The notes: generated by a model from the letters alone, not told the origin. A stretch of 64,000 nt of DNA from Pasteurella bettyae CCUG 2042 (GCF_000262245.1 NZ_AJSX01000041.1:121364-185363); one strand, 5' to 3'; shown: positions 28,916-40,183, counted from the stretch's first letter. Translations and numbers: made by a program.

Positions 28916-28953
28916 TAAAAAAACCTGAAGAAATTATCTCCAGGTTTTATTTT
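28916..28953 (-). terminator. intrinsic terminator of sodC
   Basis: On the minus strand AAAACCTGGAGA pairs with TCTTCAGGTTTT (one G-T pair), five-base loop, then T's. It lies 19 bases after the sodC stop and just ahead of the thr promoter. Confidence 0.85.
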
Positions 28954-28971
28954 TAGTAATAATTTATTTCA

Positions 28972-29532
28972 TTATTTGATTACACCACAAGCCATTCTTG
29001 CTCCACCGCCACCTAATGCAGTTGGGTGATCTGAATGGTTATCACCTCCAACGTGGATCATTAATGCTTTATTCGCAATTTCATCTAATGATTTAATTCG
29101 AGGAGCTAAAACAGGATTGGTTGCTGTGCCATCTGGATTAACTGCTAATGCTGGGAGATCACCTAAATGAGCATTATCTTCCCAAGGATAGCCATGACGC
29201 TTAGTTTCTTTAGGATCCCAATGTCCACCAGCACCTAATGCAGCCACTTTCTTTCCATCTTTCTCACCAGCAGCACAACTAGGATTTTGATGAATATGGA
29301 AACCATGTAAACCAGCGGATAAACCTGTTAGTTCAGGAGTAAATACTAATCCATATGGAGATTCAGTCACAACCACTTTACCAATGGCTTTATCACCCTT
29401 TTCTGGGTCTAATAAACTCATTTCGATAACTTTGGATTTTACTTCCATTGTTTCTGTTTTCACTTCATGAGCCACAACTGTTGTACTCAATACCAATAAA
29501 CTCAATGCTGAAATAACCAATTTGTTTTTCAT
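28972..29532 (-). CDS. sodC: periplasmic Cu,Zn superoxide dismutase
   Basis: 186 residues with a signal peptide ([21 protein letters not shown]). All metal ligands are present: Cu by His79, His81, His104 and His160; Zn by His104, His113, His122 and Asp125. Cys86 and Cys182 can form the disulfide, and Arg179 (GGARMACG) is the active-site arginine. It removes superoxide in the periplasm. The gene has its own terminator and diverges from yggS. The intact site contrasts with the mutated sodC reported for some encapsulated H. influenzae. Confidence 0.96.
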   Translation of the reverse strand: MKNKLVISALSLLVLSTTVVAHEVKTETMEVKSKVIEMSLLDPEKGDKAIGKVVVTESPYGLVFTPELTGLSAGLHGFHIHQNPSCAAGEKDGKKVAALGAGGHWDPKETKRHGYPWEDNAHLGDLPALAVNPDGTATNPVLAPRIKSLDEIANKALMIHVGGDNHSDHPTALGGGGARMACGVIK

Positions 29533-29622
29533 ATAAAACTCCCGTATAAATATTCAAATTAGCAAAATGCTAATAAGATATTAGCATTCTATTAAAGATA
29601 AACAATATAATTGTTATTTATT

Positions 29623-29638
29623 TGTTATGCACATCACA
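29623..29638. promoter_or_regulatory. possible CRP site between sodC and yggS
   Basis: TGTTATGCACATCACA keeps 9 of the 10 half-site bases of TGTGA-N6-TCACA. It is 91 bases upstream of sodC and 87 upstream of yggS, so either or neither may be the target. Seen by eye only. Confidence 0.4.
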
Positions 29639-29724
29639 AAAATATAACTAATAGATGTTTTTTGATAAGTGTGTAAAATATTATGCTATGGGAGAGAAAT
29701 CACGGGCAATACATAAGGACTAAA

Positions 29725-30423
29725 ATGGAAATTGCTAAAAACTTGCAAAATATTCATAAGAACATTCAATTAAGTTGTTTAAATCATCATCGAGATAGAG
29801 ACTCAGTAAAATTACTCGCCGTATCAAAAACCAAACCAGTAGAAGATATAGAGACGGCTTATCAAGCGGGTCAACGTGCGTTTGGTGAAAATTATGTACA
29901 AGAAGGTGTTGAAAAAATTGAATACTTTAAAACCAAACACACAGATATAGAATGGCATTTTATTGGTCCATTACAATCGAATAAAACACGTTTAGTCGCA
30001 GAAAATTTTGACTGGATGCAAACACTTGATAGAAATAAAATTGCAAGTCGTCTTAATGAACAACGCCCCGTAAATAAAGCACCTTTAAATGTGCTTATTC
30101 AAATCAACATTAGTGATGAAAGCAGCAAATCAGGGATACAACCTGATGAAATGATCACGTTGGCAAAATTTATTAAAAACCTACCGCACTTACGCTTACG
30201 TGGACTAATGGCTATCCCTGCGGCTACAGATAACATTGTAGAGCAAGAACAAGCATTCACTGCGATGAATCAATTATTGATAAAATTAAAACAAGCCTTT
30301 CCTGAACAACAAATTGATACATTATCCATGGGAATGACGGATGATATGGCTAGTGCAATAAAATGTGGTTCAACCATGGTAAGAATAGGCACTGCAATCT
30401 TTGGGCATCGTAACTATGATTAA
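29725..30423 (+). CDS. yggS: PLP homeostasis protein YggS/PLPBP
   Basis: 232 residues from the ATG at 29725, preceded by AAGGAC. The frame extends 14 codons upstream but without a ribosome binding site. The PLP lysine is Lys35 in LLAVSKTKPVE. FGENYVQEGVEKIEYF and SMGMTDDMASAIKCGSTMVR are family signatures. The fold is that of alanine racemase domain I without catalysis. It is thought to buffer or deliver pyridoxal phosphate and affects amino acid balance. It stands alone between sodC and murA. Confidence 0.94.
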   Translation: MEIAKNLQNIHKNIQLSCLNHHRDRDSVKLLAVSKTKPVEDIETAYQAGQRAFGENYVQEGVEKIEYFKTKHTDIEWHFIGPLQSNKTRLVAENFDWMQTLDRNKIASRLNEQRPVNKAPLNVLIQINISDESSKSGIQPDEMITLAKFIKNLPHLRLRGLMAIPAATDNIVEQEQAFTAMNQLLIKLKQAFPEQQIDTLSMGMTDDMASAIKCGSTMVRIGTAIFGHRNYD

Positions 30424-30470
30424 GCAATAAATTTTCCTAAAACAGACCGCACTTTACATCACTAATATAA

Positions 30471-30498
30471 AAAAAACACTCCGAAAAGTGTTTTTTAT
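30471..30498. terminator. bidirectional terminator, yggS / murA
   Basis: AAAAAACACT (30471-30480) pairs with AGTGTTTTTT (30487-30496) over a six-base loop. The stem is fully symmetrical, so it can end both convergent transcripts. Confidence 0.82.
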
Positions 30499-30512
30499 TA
30501 TATTAAAATCAA

Positions 30513-31793
<1,281 letters not shown>

Positions 31794-31805
31794 CTATCAA
31801 TAATA

Positions 31806-32063
31806 TTAACTTACAACGTTTAACATCCGTTCTAATTTCCATTTTTCAGGACTGAAGGTTTTGATCGTTAACGCATGAATTTCACCTGAAGTAAAATGCT
31901 CCATTAATGGTGCATAAATTGTTTGTTGTTGTTTTAATTTTGACAGTTTTGAAAGTGTTTCACTAACGACAATCACACCGAAGTGTGCATTTTCACCTTG
32001 CACATACACTTCATCTAAATTTAATGATTGCTTAAGAATTCGTTCGATTTCTTGGGTTTCCAT
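31806..32063 (-). CDS. ibaG: BolA-family protein IbaG
   Basis: 85 residues with the BolA fold pattern: IERILKQSLNLDEVYVQGENAHFGVIVVSE and the C-terminal IHALTIKTFSPEKW. His26 (ENAHF) and His58 (GEIHA) are candidate ligands for an [2Fe-2S] cluster shared with a monothiol glutaredoxin. E. coli IbaG is acid-induced. The position between mlaB and murA is conserved. Confidence 0.93.
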   Translation of the reverse strand: METQEIERILKQSLNLDEVYVQGENAHFGVIVVSETLSKLSKLKQQQTIYAPLMEHFTSGEIHALTIKTFSPEKWKLERMLNVVS

Positions 32064-32112
32064 TTTTGTTACCGATAGGTTAATAATTGAAATTGAATTA
32101 TTGACTAATTCA

Positions 32113-32475
32113 TTATTTTAAATAAGGTTTAAGCCAATCTGCTAACCCTACGAGATCAGCCAAAGTAAGCAACTGGGAAGGCACATTTTCCAAGTATAAT
32201 GTTTTACCTGGTTGTTGTGTTTTTTGACAATAATTAATCAAATCGCATAATAACGCAAACCCTGCTGAGTCAATACGAGAAACTTGGGCTAAATCCCAAG
32301 TAATATTTTGGTCTACGATTTGCTTTTCTGACAAAAAAGAAGAACGTTGCTGCCTTTTTTGGAATTCGTTCCAAAGAGGTAACAACGTATCTCTAGATAG
32401 CTCCCCAGCTAACTGGAAAGCTATTCTATCATCATTTTGCACCGCTGCCCATTTTAAATGTTTTTCAGCTTGCAT
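32113..32475 (-). CDS. mlaB: STAS-domain protein MlaB
   Basis: 120 residues. The STAS signature is AQVSRIDSAGFALLCDLINYC. MlaB binds the MlaF ATPase and is needed for assembly and activity of the MlaFEDB complex on the cytoplasmic face of the inner membrane. It follows mlaC by 10 bases. The N-terminus is poorly conserved, as usual. Confidence 0.9.
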   Translation of the reverse strand: MQAEKHLKWAAVQNDDRIAFQLAGELSRDTLLPLWNEFQKRQQRSSFLSEKQIVDQNITWDLAQVSRIDSAGFALLCDLINYCQKTQQPGKTLYLENVPSQLLTLADLVGLADWLKPYLK

Positions 32476-32485
32476 AATTATTCTC

Positions 32486-33139
32486 TTATTTTTTACTGAA
32501 TGTCACAGGCACAGCTGCCGCGCGTTGCACTTGAGCTGTTAACGCATCAATACCATCTTTACGTAAGATACCGCTCCATTCTTGTTTTTTAGTATCCACC
32601 ATACTTACGCCTTCTGCGGTCATATCATAAACCTGCCATTTACCAGATTTACTATTTTTACGCCATTGGAAATTTAAGTTTAATGGCGCTTGACCATTTT
32701 TTTGTAATAATTTTACTCGCACACTTGATTGGTTATCGGTGGCATTTTGTTCTGGTTGAACTTGGATTTCCTGATTATTATACATGGTTAAAGCTTGAGC
32801 ATAAGCTTGTACAATAAATTGATCAAAAGCACTGAAAAATTTTTCACGTTGTTCTGGCGTGGTGGATTTAAAATATTGTCCTAATACCAAAGATCCAGCG
32901 TAGTTAACGTGAACATAAGGCATTAAATCTTGACGTACAAGTGTTTTTAAATAATTAGGATCTTGTTTAATTTGAGCTTGATTTGCTGTGATATCTTTAA
33001 ATAATTTATCGGCAGCTTGCTGTGTTAATCCATAAGGACTATCATCAGCCATTGCAGTCTGCACTGCAAAAAGTGCGGTCGCTAATACAAAAATTTTTGC
33101 TAACCATGTTTTAAATGTGACTTTCAACATAACCTTCAT
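32486..33139 (-). CDS. mlaC: periplasmic phospholipid carrier MlaC
   Basis: 217 residues with a signal peptide ending near ALFAVQTAMA. The Tgt2/MlaC fold is shown by LVRQDLMPYVHVNYAGSLVLG and FSAFDQFIVQAYAQALTMY. It shuttles phospholipids between the outer membrane MlaA complex and the inner membrane MlaFEDB complex. Two possible Met starts (residues 1 and 4) exist. An uptake signal lies at 33071-33079 in the signal-peptide coding region. Confidence 0.95.
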   Translation of the reverse strand: MKVMLKVTFKTWLAKIFVLATALFAVQTAMADDSPYGLTQQAADKLFKDITANQAQIKQDPNYLKTLVRQDLMPYVHVNYAGSLVLGQYFKSTTPEQREKFFSAFDQFIVQAYAQALTMYNNQEIQVQPEQNATDNQSSVRVKLLQKNGQAPLNLNFQWRKNSKSGKWQVYDMTAEGVSMVDTKKQEWSGILRKDGIDALTAQVQRAAAVPVTFSKK

Positions 33140-33177
33140 TTCTCCAATGTCTAAAAGTTAGAACTTTTCTATAAAAT

Positions 33178-33684
33178 TTATTCTGCAGCCTTAGTTTCTT
33201 TTGCTGTATCGCCTTTTTTATCTTTATCACCATAAATAAATTGGCCAATCAGATCTTCTAAAACCATTGCTGATTTTGTATCAACAATTTTGTCTCCGTT
33301 CTTCAACATCGCAGTTTCACCATCATCAAATCCTACACTTAAGGCAATATATTGTTCTCCTAATAAACCTGAAGTCTTAATAGATAAAGAACTATTTTCT
33401 GGAATTTGATTATATTCTTCATTTACTGCAATAGTTACTCTAGGTAAATAAGTTTTTTCATCTAAAGCAATATTAGTCACGCGCCCAATTACCACACCGC
33501 CGACTTTTAATGGAGATCGTACTTTTAGTCCACCGATATTATCAAAAGTTGCATAAATATTATAAGATTTTGCTTCATTAAAGCCCTGTACATTAGCAAC
33601 TTTTAGTCCCATAAAAACTAAAGCAGCAATACCTAATAATAAAAATAAGCCGACCCAAAATTCATATTTAATTGTTTGTCTCAT
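33178..33684 (-). CDS. mlaD: MCE-domain protein MlaD
   Basis: 168 residues. One N-terminal membrane helix (WVGLFLLLGIAALVFMGLKV) is followed by an MCE domain (YNIYATFDNIGGLKVRSPLKVGGVVIGRV) with the hydrophobic pore loop near LLGEQYIALS. Six copies form a ring above MlaE that passes phospholipid to or from MlaC. The acidic and lysine-rich C-terminus is short. Confidence 0.96.
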   Translation of the reverse strand: MRQTIKYEFWVGLFLLLGIAALVFMGLKVANVQGFNEAKSYNIYATFDNIGGLKVRSPLKVGGVVIGRVTNIALDEKTYLPRVTIAVNEEYNQIPENSSLSIKTSGLLGEQYIALSVGFDDGETAMLKNGDKIVDTKSAMVLEDLIGQFIYGDKDKKGDTAKETKAAE

Positions 33685-33719
33685 TGTTTTTCCTAAATTT
33701 CCAGCAATCCTGTTATTGA

Positions 33720-34508
33720 TTAACTTGCACCAAACATAATCGCAGTTAACACAAAGTCTAATCCTAGTACTAATAAAGAAGCATTAACCACGGTTCTTGT
33801 TGTTGCTTGGCTAATACCTTCTGATGTAGGCACACAATCATAGCCATTAAATAAAGCGACCCAAGTCACAGCAAATGCAAAAATGACACTTTTAATGAAG
33901 CCATTCCATAAATCCATATTGCGAACTGCATTTTGCATAACCGACCAAAAACTACCGACATCAATGCCTTTCCATTCTACGCCAATTAAGTGACCACCGA
34001 TAATCCCAACTGCTGTGAATAACAGCGCTAAAATCGGCATTGCAATCACACCTGCCCAAAAACGTGGTGCAATCACTCGACGTAGAGGATCCACTGCCAT
34101 CATTTCTAAACTGGATAACTGCTCTGTAGCTTTCATTAACCCAATTTCGGCGGTCAATGCGGATCCTGCTCGTCCGGCAAATAAAAGTGCGGTTACCACT
34201 GGGCCTAATTCTCGTAATAAGGATAAAGCAACCAATTGACCTACATTTGCTTCAGCTGCAAAATCAACTAAGATGACATATCCTTGTAATCCTAAAACCA
34301 TCCCAATAAAAAAGCCTGATAATAGGATAATGAGTAATGATTGTACCCCTAATACATATAATTGTTTGATCAATAATGGAACATGTTTTTTAATTTGAGG
34401 TTTGCCAATTAAAGCCGCAAATAACATAAAACCTGCTCGTCCCAAGGCTTTAATGGAGTTGATTACATAACCACCAAATGCAGAAATTATATTAACGATC
34501 ATTTGCAT
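33720..34508 (-). CDS. mlaE: phospholipid ABC transporter permease MlaE
   Basis: 262 residues, about five membrane helices, MlaE/permease family. [31 protein letters not shown] is the family's conserved cytoplasmic segment (positions about 97-130). The start overlaps the end of mlaF by 10 bases, so the two are translationally coupled. An uptake signal lies in the gene at 34185-34193. Confidence 0.96.
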   Translation of the reverse strand: MQMIVNIISAFGGYVINSIKALGRAGFMLFAALIGKPQIKKHVPLLIKQLYVLGVQSLLIILLSGFFIGMVLGLQGYVILVDFAAEANVGQLVALSLLRELGPVVTALLFAGRAGSALTAEIGLMKATEQLSSLEMMAVDPLRRVIAPRFWAGVIAMPILALLFTAVGIIGGHLIGVEWKGIDVGSFWSVMQNAVRNMDLWNGFIKSVIFAFAVTWVALFNGYDCVPTSEGISQATTRTVVNASLLVLGLDFVLTAIMFGAS

Positions 34509-35311
34509 ACACCTCCGTTAAACAATTCTTCTGCATAATCTTCTGATGGGTAATGAAAACGTACTGGACCATCTTCTTGCCCATTAATGAACTGTACAAC
34601 TTGAGGATCAGTACTTCGTAATAGCTGTTCTGCCGTACCCTCTGCAATTACATGTTTATCGGCAATAATATAAGCATAATCAGCAATACTTAAGACTTCA
34701 TGAACATCATGTGAAACGACAATTGAAGTTAAATTTAAAGCTTCATTTAAACGCTTAATTAAGCTGATAATCACGCCCATACTAATTGGATCTTGCCCTG
34801 TAAAAGGCTCATCATACATAATCAGTTCGGGATCTAATGCAATCGTACGAGCCAATGCAGCACGTCTTGCCATCCCTCCAGATAATTCAGAAGGCATTAA
34901 TTGTGCAGCGCCCCGTAAACCAACAGCCTCTAGCTTCATTAACACAATTTGACGAATTAATGATGGAGGTAAATTAGTATGTTCTCTAATCGGAAATGCA
35001 ACATTTTCAAACGTTGAAATGTCTGTAAATAATGCACCTGATTGGAACAACATTCCCATACGTTGACGAACCTTATAAAGTTCTGAATTAGACATTTTGC
35101 AAATGTCTTGTCCATCAAATAAGATTTCACCATGTTCAGGGGATAATTGCCCACCAATTAATTTTAATAATGTGGTCTTACCAATCCCAGAAGGGCCCAT
35201 AATCGCAGTAATTTTACCTCGTTGAACCTTTAAGTTGAGATTGTCATAAATCGTTCTCTCACCACGCTTAAAAGTGAGATGATTCACTTCAACTAGTGTA
35301 TTCTCACTCAT
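34499..35311 (-). CDS. mlaF: phospholipid ABC transporter ATPase MlaF
   Basis: 270 residues. Walker A is [10 protein letters not shown] (residues 39-48), the ABC signature [11 protein letters not shown] near 142, Walker [14 protein letters not shown] near 164, and VSHDVHEV carries the switch histidine. It powers MlaFEDB in maintaining outer membrane lipid asymmetry. It is the first gene of the operon ending in murA and diverges from lptC. Confidence 0.97.
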   Translation of the reverse strand: MSENTLVEVNHLTFKRGERTIYDNLNLKVQRGKITAIMGPSGIGKTTLLKLIGGQLSPEHGEILFDGQDICKMSNSELYKVRQRMGMLFQSGALFTDISTFENVAFPIREHTNLPPSLIRQIVLMKLEAVGLRGAAQLMPSELSGGMARRAALARTIALDPELIMYDEPFTGQDPISMGVIISLIKRLNEALNLTSIVVSHDVHEVLSIADYAYIIADKHVIAEGTAEQLLRSTDPQVVQFINGQEDGPVRFHYPSEDYAEELFNGGVCK

Positions 35312-35380
35312 AAAACCTCTGCTTCATATTTCCTCTTCATAAATAAAAGTGGGATAATCCACGAATTTTTACACAATGTC

Positions 35381-35410
35381 AAAGTTATTCGTATAAATTT
35401 ACATAACTTT
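35381..35410. repeat. inverted repeat in the mla/lpt divergent promoter region
   Basis: AAAGTTAT (35381-35388) and ATAACTTT (35403-35410) are 8-base arms 14 bases apart. They lie about midway between the mlaF and lptC starts. It could be an operator, but an AT-rich match by chance is possible. Confidence 0.35.
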
Positions 35411-35541
35411 AGACCTTCAATTTGACCTGATATAAGCAGTTTTGTTCATCGAAATAAATAAAAATCTTACTTCTGTTGCATAATTTTTATAAAATTATGA
35501 TATGATTTCATCTATTTATTAACACAAAATCAAATTATTTT

Positions 35542-36117
35542 ATGAATATTCGTTGGAATATTATTCTGGCTACAATCGCTTTAGTACTGTTGGCATGGTT
35601 CTATACCTTAAATCAAGAAAAGCCTGATTTGACAGAGCTAATTAAAGCGCCTGAAAGCCCAGAATATATTGGTGAAAAAATGGAAACCACGATTTTCTCA
35701 CCTACTGGTAAAAAACAATATTTAGCTTATTCAGATAAAGTCCAACATTATAATAATGATGGGCACACTGACTTTGTCAATCCTGTGGTATATGTATTAG
35801 ATATAGAAGGTGAAAATAAACAAACACAAAGTTGGAAACTTACTGCTAAAAACGCCAAATTGACTAAAGATAATCTCTTATATCTTACAGGAAATGTAAT
35901 CGCTGAAAGCCTTGATAAACTTTCTCAATTACAAAAAATTGAGACTAACCAAGCCATTGTTAATTTAAAGACACAGGATATTACCTCTGATACAATAGTG
36001 ACTATCCAGGGATTAAATTTTATCAGTTCAGGTTTGAAAATGACTGGCAACTTAAAACAACAAATCGCGACCTTACAAGAACAGGTAAAAACGCATTATG
36101 AAATTAACCGCCAATAA
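35542..36117 (+). CDS. lptC: LPS export protein LptC
   Basis: 191 residues. One N-terminal membrane helix (WNIILATIALVLLAWFYTL) is followed by a periplasmic beta-jellyroll (LAYSDKVQHYNNDGHTDFVNPVVYV...). It links the LptBFG transporter with LptA in the bridge that carries LPS to the outer membrane. It heads lptCAB-ptsN-rapZ. The last 20 bases overlap lptA in another frame. The kdsD and kdsC genes found upstream in E. coli are absent here. Confidence 0.95.
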   Translation: MNIRWNIILATIALVLLAWFYTLNQEKPDLTELIKAPESPEYIGEKMETTIFSPTGKKQYLAYSDKVQHYNNDGHTDFVNPVVYVLDIEGENKQTQSWKLTAKNAKLTKDNLLYLTGNVIAESLDKLSQLQKIETNQAIVNLKTQDITSDTIVTIQGLNFISSGLKMTGNLKQQIATLQEQVKTHYEINRQ

Positions 36118-36610
36118 AACTCTTATTACTACAATATTAATGTTTTCATCACTATCCGCTTTTGCCCTAAAAGATGATACCAATCAACCTATTAATATTG
36201 TATCCGATAGCCAATCCTTAGATATGGAAAATAGTGTTGTTACCTTTACCGATAATGTTGTTATCACTCAAGGCTCAATTCTTATTAAGGCTCAGAAAGT
36301 AGTTATAACTCGCCCGCCTAAAGATTCAGGAAAAAAAGAAACCGTTGAAGCCTTTGGCTCACCAGTAACCTTTCATCAAATACTGGATAATGGTAAACCT
36401 GTTGATGGACGAGCAAACAAAGTTCATTATGATTTAGGTAAAGAATTTTTAACATTAACAGGGAATGCTCAACTAAAACAACTTGATAGTCAAATTGATG
36501 GAAATATAATTACTTACGATGTCAATAAACAACAACTCAAAGCCAGTAGCACACAACAAAGCCGTGTAAAAACTATACTTATTCCATCGCAACTTAATCA
36601 GAAAAAATAA
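36098..36610 (+). CDS. lptA: LPS transport periplasmic bridge protein LptA
   Basis: 170 residues with a signal peptide ([20 protein letters not shown]..., ending near AFA). The OstA fold is seen in [29 protein letters not shown] and [20 protein letters not shown]. It polymerises between LptC and LptD to carry LPS across the periplasm. The start lies inside the end of lptC, so translation is coupled. Confidence 0.96.
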   Translation: MKLTANKTLITTILMFSSLSAFALKDDTNQPINIVSDSQSLDMENSVVTFTDNVVITQGSILIKAQKVVITRPPKDSGKKETVEAFGSPVTFHQILDNGKPVDGRANKVHYDLGKEFLTLTGNAQLKQLDSQIDGNIITYDVNKQQLKASSTQQSRVKTILIPSQLNQKK

Positions 36611-36627
36611 TTAGGATACGTTTTTTT

Positions 36628-37353
36628 ATGTCTATTCTTTATGCTGAAAATCTAGCAAAAAGCTATAAAGGACGTCAGGTAGTATCTGATGTAGATTTTA
36701 CTGTTAAATCAAATGAAATTGTAGGCTTATTAGGTCCAAATGGAGCGGGTAAAACTACATCTTTTTACATGGTTGTGGGACTAGTTCGTCATGACCAAGG
36801 AAGAATTCGCATTGATAATGAAGACATTAGCTTATTACCTATGCATAATCGTGCACAAAAAGGCATTGGTTATCTTCCTCAAGAAGCCTCTATTTTCCGT
36901 CGTTTAAGTGTATATGATAACTTAATGGCAGTTCTTGAAATTCGTCAAGACTTAACAAAAGAACAACGCCAAGCACGTGCAGAAGAATTAATTGATGAAT
37001 TTAATATTGGGCATATTCGTGATAATTTAGGTCAATCACTATCTGGTGGTGAACGTCGCCGTGTAGAAATTGCACGAGCTCTTGCAGCTAATCCAAAATT
37101 TATTTTATTAGATGAACCCTTCGCTGGTGTTGATCCAATTTCAGTCATTGACATTAAGAAAATTATCATGGATCTACGAGATCGTGGTTTAGGTGTGTTG
37201 ATCACTGATCATAATGTTAGAGAAACATTAGATGTTTGTGAGCGTGCTTATATTGTTAGTGCAGGAAAAATGATTGCAACAGGTACACCAACTGAAATTT
37301 TAAATGATGAACATGTTAAACGTGTTTATTTAGGTGAAGGATTCAAGCTGTAA
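36628..37353 (+). CDS. lptB: LPS export ABC transporter ATPase LptB
   Basis: 241 residues. Walker A is [11 protein letters not shown] (about residues 36-46), signature [15 protein letters not shown], Walker [14 protein letters not shown], switch histidine in ITDHNVRE. It is the cytosolic engine of LptB2FG, which extracts LPS from the inner membrane. The stop codon is only 4 bases before ptsN. In enterobacteria rpoN and hpf would follow; both are missing. Confidence 0.98.
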   Translation: MSILYAENLAKSYKGRQVVSDVDFTVKSNEIVGLLGPNGAGKTTSFYMVVGLVRHDQGRIRIDNEDISLLPMHNRAQKGIGYLPQEASIFRRLSVYDNLMAVLEIRQDLTKEQRQARAEELIDEFNIGHIRDNLGQSLSGGERRRVEIARALAANPKFILLDEPFAGVDPISVIDIKKIIMDLRDRGLGVLITDHNVRETLDVCERAYIVSAGKMIATGTPTEILNDEHVKRVYLGEGFKL

Positions 37354-37357
37354 CCCC

Positions 37358-37897
37358 ATGATTAAATTTACTGAATTGCTCTCCCCTGAAAATATTCGTC
37401 AGGGGATTATTTGTTCAAGCAAAAAACGTTTATTCGAAATCATTTCTGATATCGTTGTGCCTCAAATTGAAAATAATCTCAATACAGAGGATAACGTTCC
37501 TTATTTGAATGAATTTGAATGTTTTGAAAATTTATTTGCAAGAGAAAAACTAGGCTGTACAAGTCTTGGAAATGGTGTGGCTATCCCAAGAGCAAAAATT
37601 CCTAATAGTGAGCATGCTATAGCTGTGTTTTTACAGCTTGGTTTACCACTTGATTATGAAGCACCAGATAGAAGAGAAGTTGATCTTATTCTAGCCATTC
37701 TTATTCCAGAGAATATGTGTGCTGATTATTCGCTTATATTACCAGAATTAGCGGAAAAACTATCAGATAAAAACCTATGTAAACAGTTAAGAACTGCCCA
37801 AAACAAGGATGAAATTTGGCAGATTTTTAATCGAATCGACGGTAATATAAATACTCAAGCAGAAGGAACTGAAACAATAACAGAAAAAGACATTTAA
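37358..37897 (+). CDS. ptsN: PtsN-like EIIA(Ntr) protein with Arg in place of the phosphorylated His
   Basis: 179 residues from the ATG at 37358. An earlier GTG lies inside lptB and is unlikely. The EIIA(Ntr) fold is clear: CSSKKRLFEIISDIV, REKLGCTSLGNGVAIP and VDLILAILIPE. The phosphorylation site, His in the family motif AIPHGK, is Arg78 here (AIPRAK, codon AGA at 37589-37591). There is also a roughly 10-residue insertion near residues 40-52 and a longer C-terminus. It sits between lptB and rapZ as in the enterobacterial rpoN cluster, but rpoN, hpf and npr are absent. It probably acts, if at all, as a non-phosphorylatable binding protein. Confidence 0.9.
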   Translation: MIKFTELLSPENIRQGIICSSKKRLFEIISDIVVPQIENNLNTEDNVPYLNEFECFENLFAREKLGCTSLGNGVAIPRAKIPNSEHAIAVFLQLGLPLDYEAPDRREVDLILAILIPENMCADYSLILPELAEKLSDKNLCKQLRTAQNKDEIWQIFNRIDGNINTQAEGTETITEKDI

Positions 37898-37921
37898 TAA
37901 TATAAATTACTAGGTGACGTT

Positions 37922-38797
37922 ATGGAACTTATCATTATAAGTGGGCGATCTGGTGCGGGGAAATCTGTAGCCTTACGAGCACTAGAAGATATTGGCTATT
38001 ATTGTGTAGATAATCTACCTATCAATTTATTGCCCCAACTCGCAGATATTCTTTCTCATTCTGAAAAATCTGCGGCGATTAGCCTTGATATTCGTAATTT
38101 ACCCAATTCACCTGACACGCTAGATCAACTATTCACTCAGATGCAAAAGGCTAACCATCAAGTTAAAACAATTTTCTTAGATGCTGACCGAAGTACTTTA
38201 ATCCGCCGTTATAGCGATTCACGCCGATTACACCCTCTTTCTATGCAAAATATGTCTTTAGAAGCTGCCATTGATACAGAAAAAGACTTGCTAGAACCAC
38301 TATTTCAACATGCTGATTTAATTATTAATACCAGTGAAATTTCAACTCATGAATTAGCGGAACAAATTAGAAAATTTCTTCAAGGCAATAGTAATAAAGA
38401 ACTAAAAATCATTATTGAATCCTTTGGTTTCAAATATGGGCTGCCATTAGATGCTGATTATGTGTTTGATGTTCGTTTTCTACCTAATCCACATTGGGAT
38501 CCTAATTTACGCCCAATGACGGGGTTGGATAGCCCTGTTATTGACTTTCTCAATCGCTATAAAGAAGTGCATAATTTTATCTATTTAACACGTAATTATA
38601 TTGAAATTTGGCTACCTGAATTAGAAAAAAATAATCGTAGCTATTTAACCATCGCAATAGGTTGTACTGGAGGGAAACACCGTTCTGTTTATATTGCACA
38701 ACAATTAGGAGAATATTTCCTTGCTAAAGGAAAAAATGTCAAAATCCAACATAAATCTTTAGAACGCTATAAAAAGTCTCCTTCTACAAATCCCTAA
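37922..38797 (+). CDS. rapZ: RNase adapter protein RapZ
   Basis: 291 residues. The nucleotide-binding P-loop is GRSGAGKS (residues 8-15). A C-terminal domain includes [20 protein letters not shown] and [12 protein letters not shown]. In E. coli it binds glucosamine-6-phosphate and directs RNase E to the GlmZ small RNA, and so controls GlmS. The basic C-terminal end ([10 protein letters not shown]) needed for RNA binding is retained. It is the last gene of the lpt operon. Confidence 0.96.
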   Translation: MELIIISGRSGAGKSVALRALEDIGYYCVDNLPINLLPQLADILSHSEKSAAISLDIRNLPNSPDTLDQLFTQMQKANHQVKTIFLDADRSTLIRRYSDSRRLHPLSMQNMSLEAAIDTEKDLLEPLFQHADLIINTSEISTHELAEQIRKFLQGNSNKELKIIIESFGFKYGLPLDADYVFDVRFLPNPHWDPNLRPMTGLDSPVIDFLNRYKEVHNFIYLTRNYIEIWLPELEKNNRSYLTIAIGCTGGKHRSVYIAQQLGEYFLAKGKNVKIQHKSLERYKKSPSTNP

Positions 38798-38800
38798 TTT

Positions 38801-38845
38801 GTTAAAAGTGCGGTAAAATTTCCACAAAAATTACCGCACTTTTCT
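38801..38845. terminator. bidirectional terminator of inverted uptake signals, rapZ / xseA
   Basis: AAAAGTGCGGTAA (38804-38816) pairs perfectly with TTACCGCACTTTT (38831-38843). Exact uptake signals form both arms. The end of xseA lies at the edge of the stem. Confidence 0.9.
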
Positions 38846-40169
38846 ATTCAATAACCTGACTAACAATTGTGCCATTCAGTACTCTTGTTTTTATGGTATC
38901 ACCTAGTTTTACTTGCTCTATCTGAGTAATCGCATTTCCTTGGGCATTCTCTGCGATAGAATAGCCACGAGCTAATACTTTTAAAGGACTTAACCCATCT
39001 AACTTACCACACAAATGGGTTAGATGATGTTGACGATTAGCTAAATTTTGTTTTAAGAAAAAATTTAATCGAATCTGAAGTTGAGTAACATATTGAGACT
39101 GTTTCTGTACACGATAAGGTAACGGATTATTATCTAAACGTTGCATAAGTGCGGTCATTTTGTAGCGATTTTTATCCATTAAACGTTGTATTGAGGAATG
39201 TAAACGCTGTTCTAATTGTGCCGTCTGTTGTTTTTGAATACGCAATTGCACTTGTGGATGTTGATTTTGCAAACGTAATGATAAATGTTGTAATAACTGA
39301 TATTTATCATTAAATAAGCGATCTAATGCTATTTCTAAACGTTGATATTTATAAGCAATTTGTTGTAATAATTCATCTTGGTTACGGCTCACTAATTCCG
39401 CAGCGGCTGATGGGGTTGGTGCTCGCACATCAGCCACAAAATCGGCAATAGTTACATCTGTTTCATGACCTACAGCACTGATTACTGGAATTACCGAATT
39501 AAAAATAGCTCTCGCAACTAACTCTTCGTTAAAACACCAAAGATCTTCAAGAGAGCCACCTCCACGCCCAATAATTAGCACATCCACTTCATTACGCTTA
39601 TTGGCTAATTCAATCATTTGTACAATTTCAGTTGTAGCCTCTTTTCCTTGCACCGCAGTTGGATAAATCACCACTTTTAAACTGGGGTCTCGTCGTTGCA
39701 ATATATGCAAAATATCCTGTAATGCGGCACCAGTTTTTGAAGTCACCACACCAATTGTTTTACTAAAATCAGGTAAGGATTTTTTTAAATTTTGCGCGAA
39801 TAATCCTTCTGCCGCCAATTTCATTTTTAAAGCTTCGAATTGCTGCTGTAACAATCCTTCGCCTGCGGGATGCATAGATTCTATAATAAGCTGATAGTCT
39901 CCTCGGGGCTCATATAAGCTTACACTTGCACGCACTAACACTTGCATACCATTTTGTGGTCGGAAAGTGACACGCATATTTTTCATACGGAACATTGCAC
40001 AACGTACCTGAGCATTTTCATCTTTTAAGGTTAAATACCAATGCCCAGAAACAGGTTGAGTAAAATTAGAAATCTCCCCTGTCAACCAAACGAATCCCAG
40101 CTGTCCTTCTAGCATCTGACGAACAGAGTTATTTAATTGACTCACTGAATAAATATTATCGTTATGCAT
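38844..40169 (-). CDS. xseA: exodeoxyribonuclease VII large subunit
   Basis: 441 residues from the ATG at 40169 ([20 protein letters not shown]). An ATG 11 codons earlier overlaps the end of roxA and cannot be excluded. The OB-fold domain ([24 protein letters not shown]) is followed by the catalytic core ([62 protein letters not shown]) and a long coiled coil. With XseB it degrades single-stranded DNA from both ends. An uptake signal lies at 39147-39155. Confidence 0.95.
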   Translation of the reverse strand: MHNDNIYSVSQLNNSVRQMLEGQLGFVWLTGEISNFTQPVSGHWYLTLKDENAQVRCAMFRMKNMRVTFRPQNGMQVLVRASVSLYEPRGDYQLIIESMHPAGEGLLQQQFEALKMKLAAEGLFAQNLKKSLPDFSKTIGVVTSKTGAALQDILHILQRRDPSLKVVIYPTAVQGKEATTEIVQMIELANKRNEVDVLIIGRGGGSLEDLWCFNEELVARAIFNSVIPVISAVGHETDVTIADFVADVRAPTPSAAAELVSRNQDELLQQIAYKYQRLEIALDRLFNDKYQLLQHLSLRLQNQHPQVQLRIQKQQTAQLEQRLHSSIQRLMDKNRYKMTALMQRLDNNPLPYRVQKQSQYVTQLQIRLNFFLKQNLANRQHHLTHLCGKLDGLSPLKVLARGYSIAENAQGNAITQIEQVKLGDTIKTRVLNGTIVSQVIE

Positions 40170-40183
40170 AAAGTCTGTATTAA

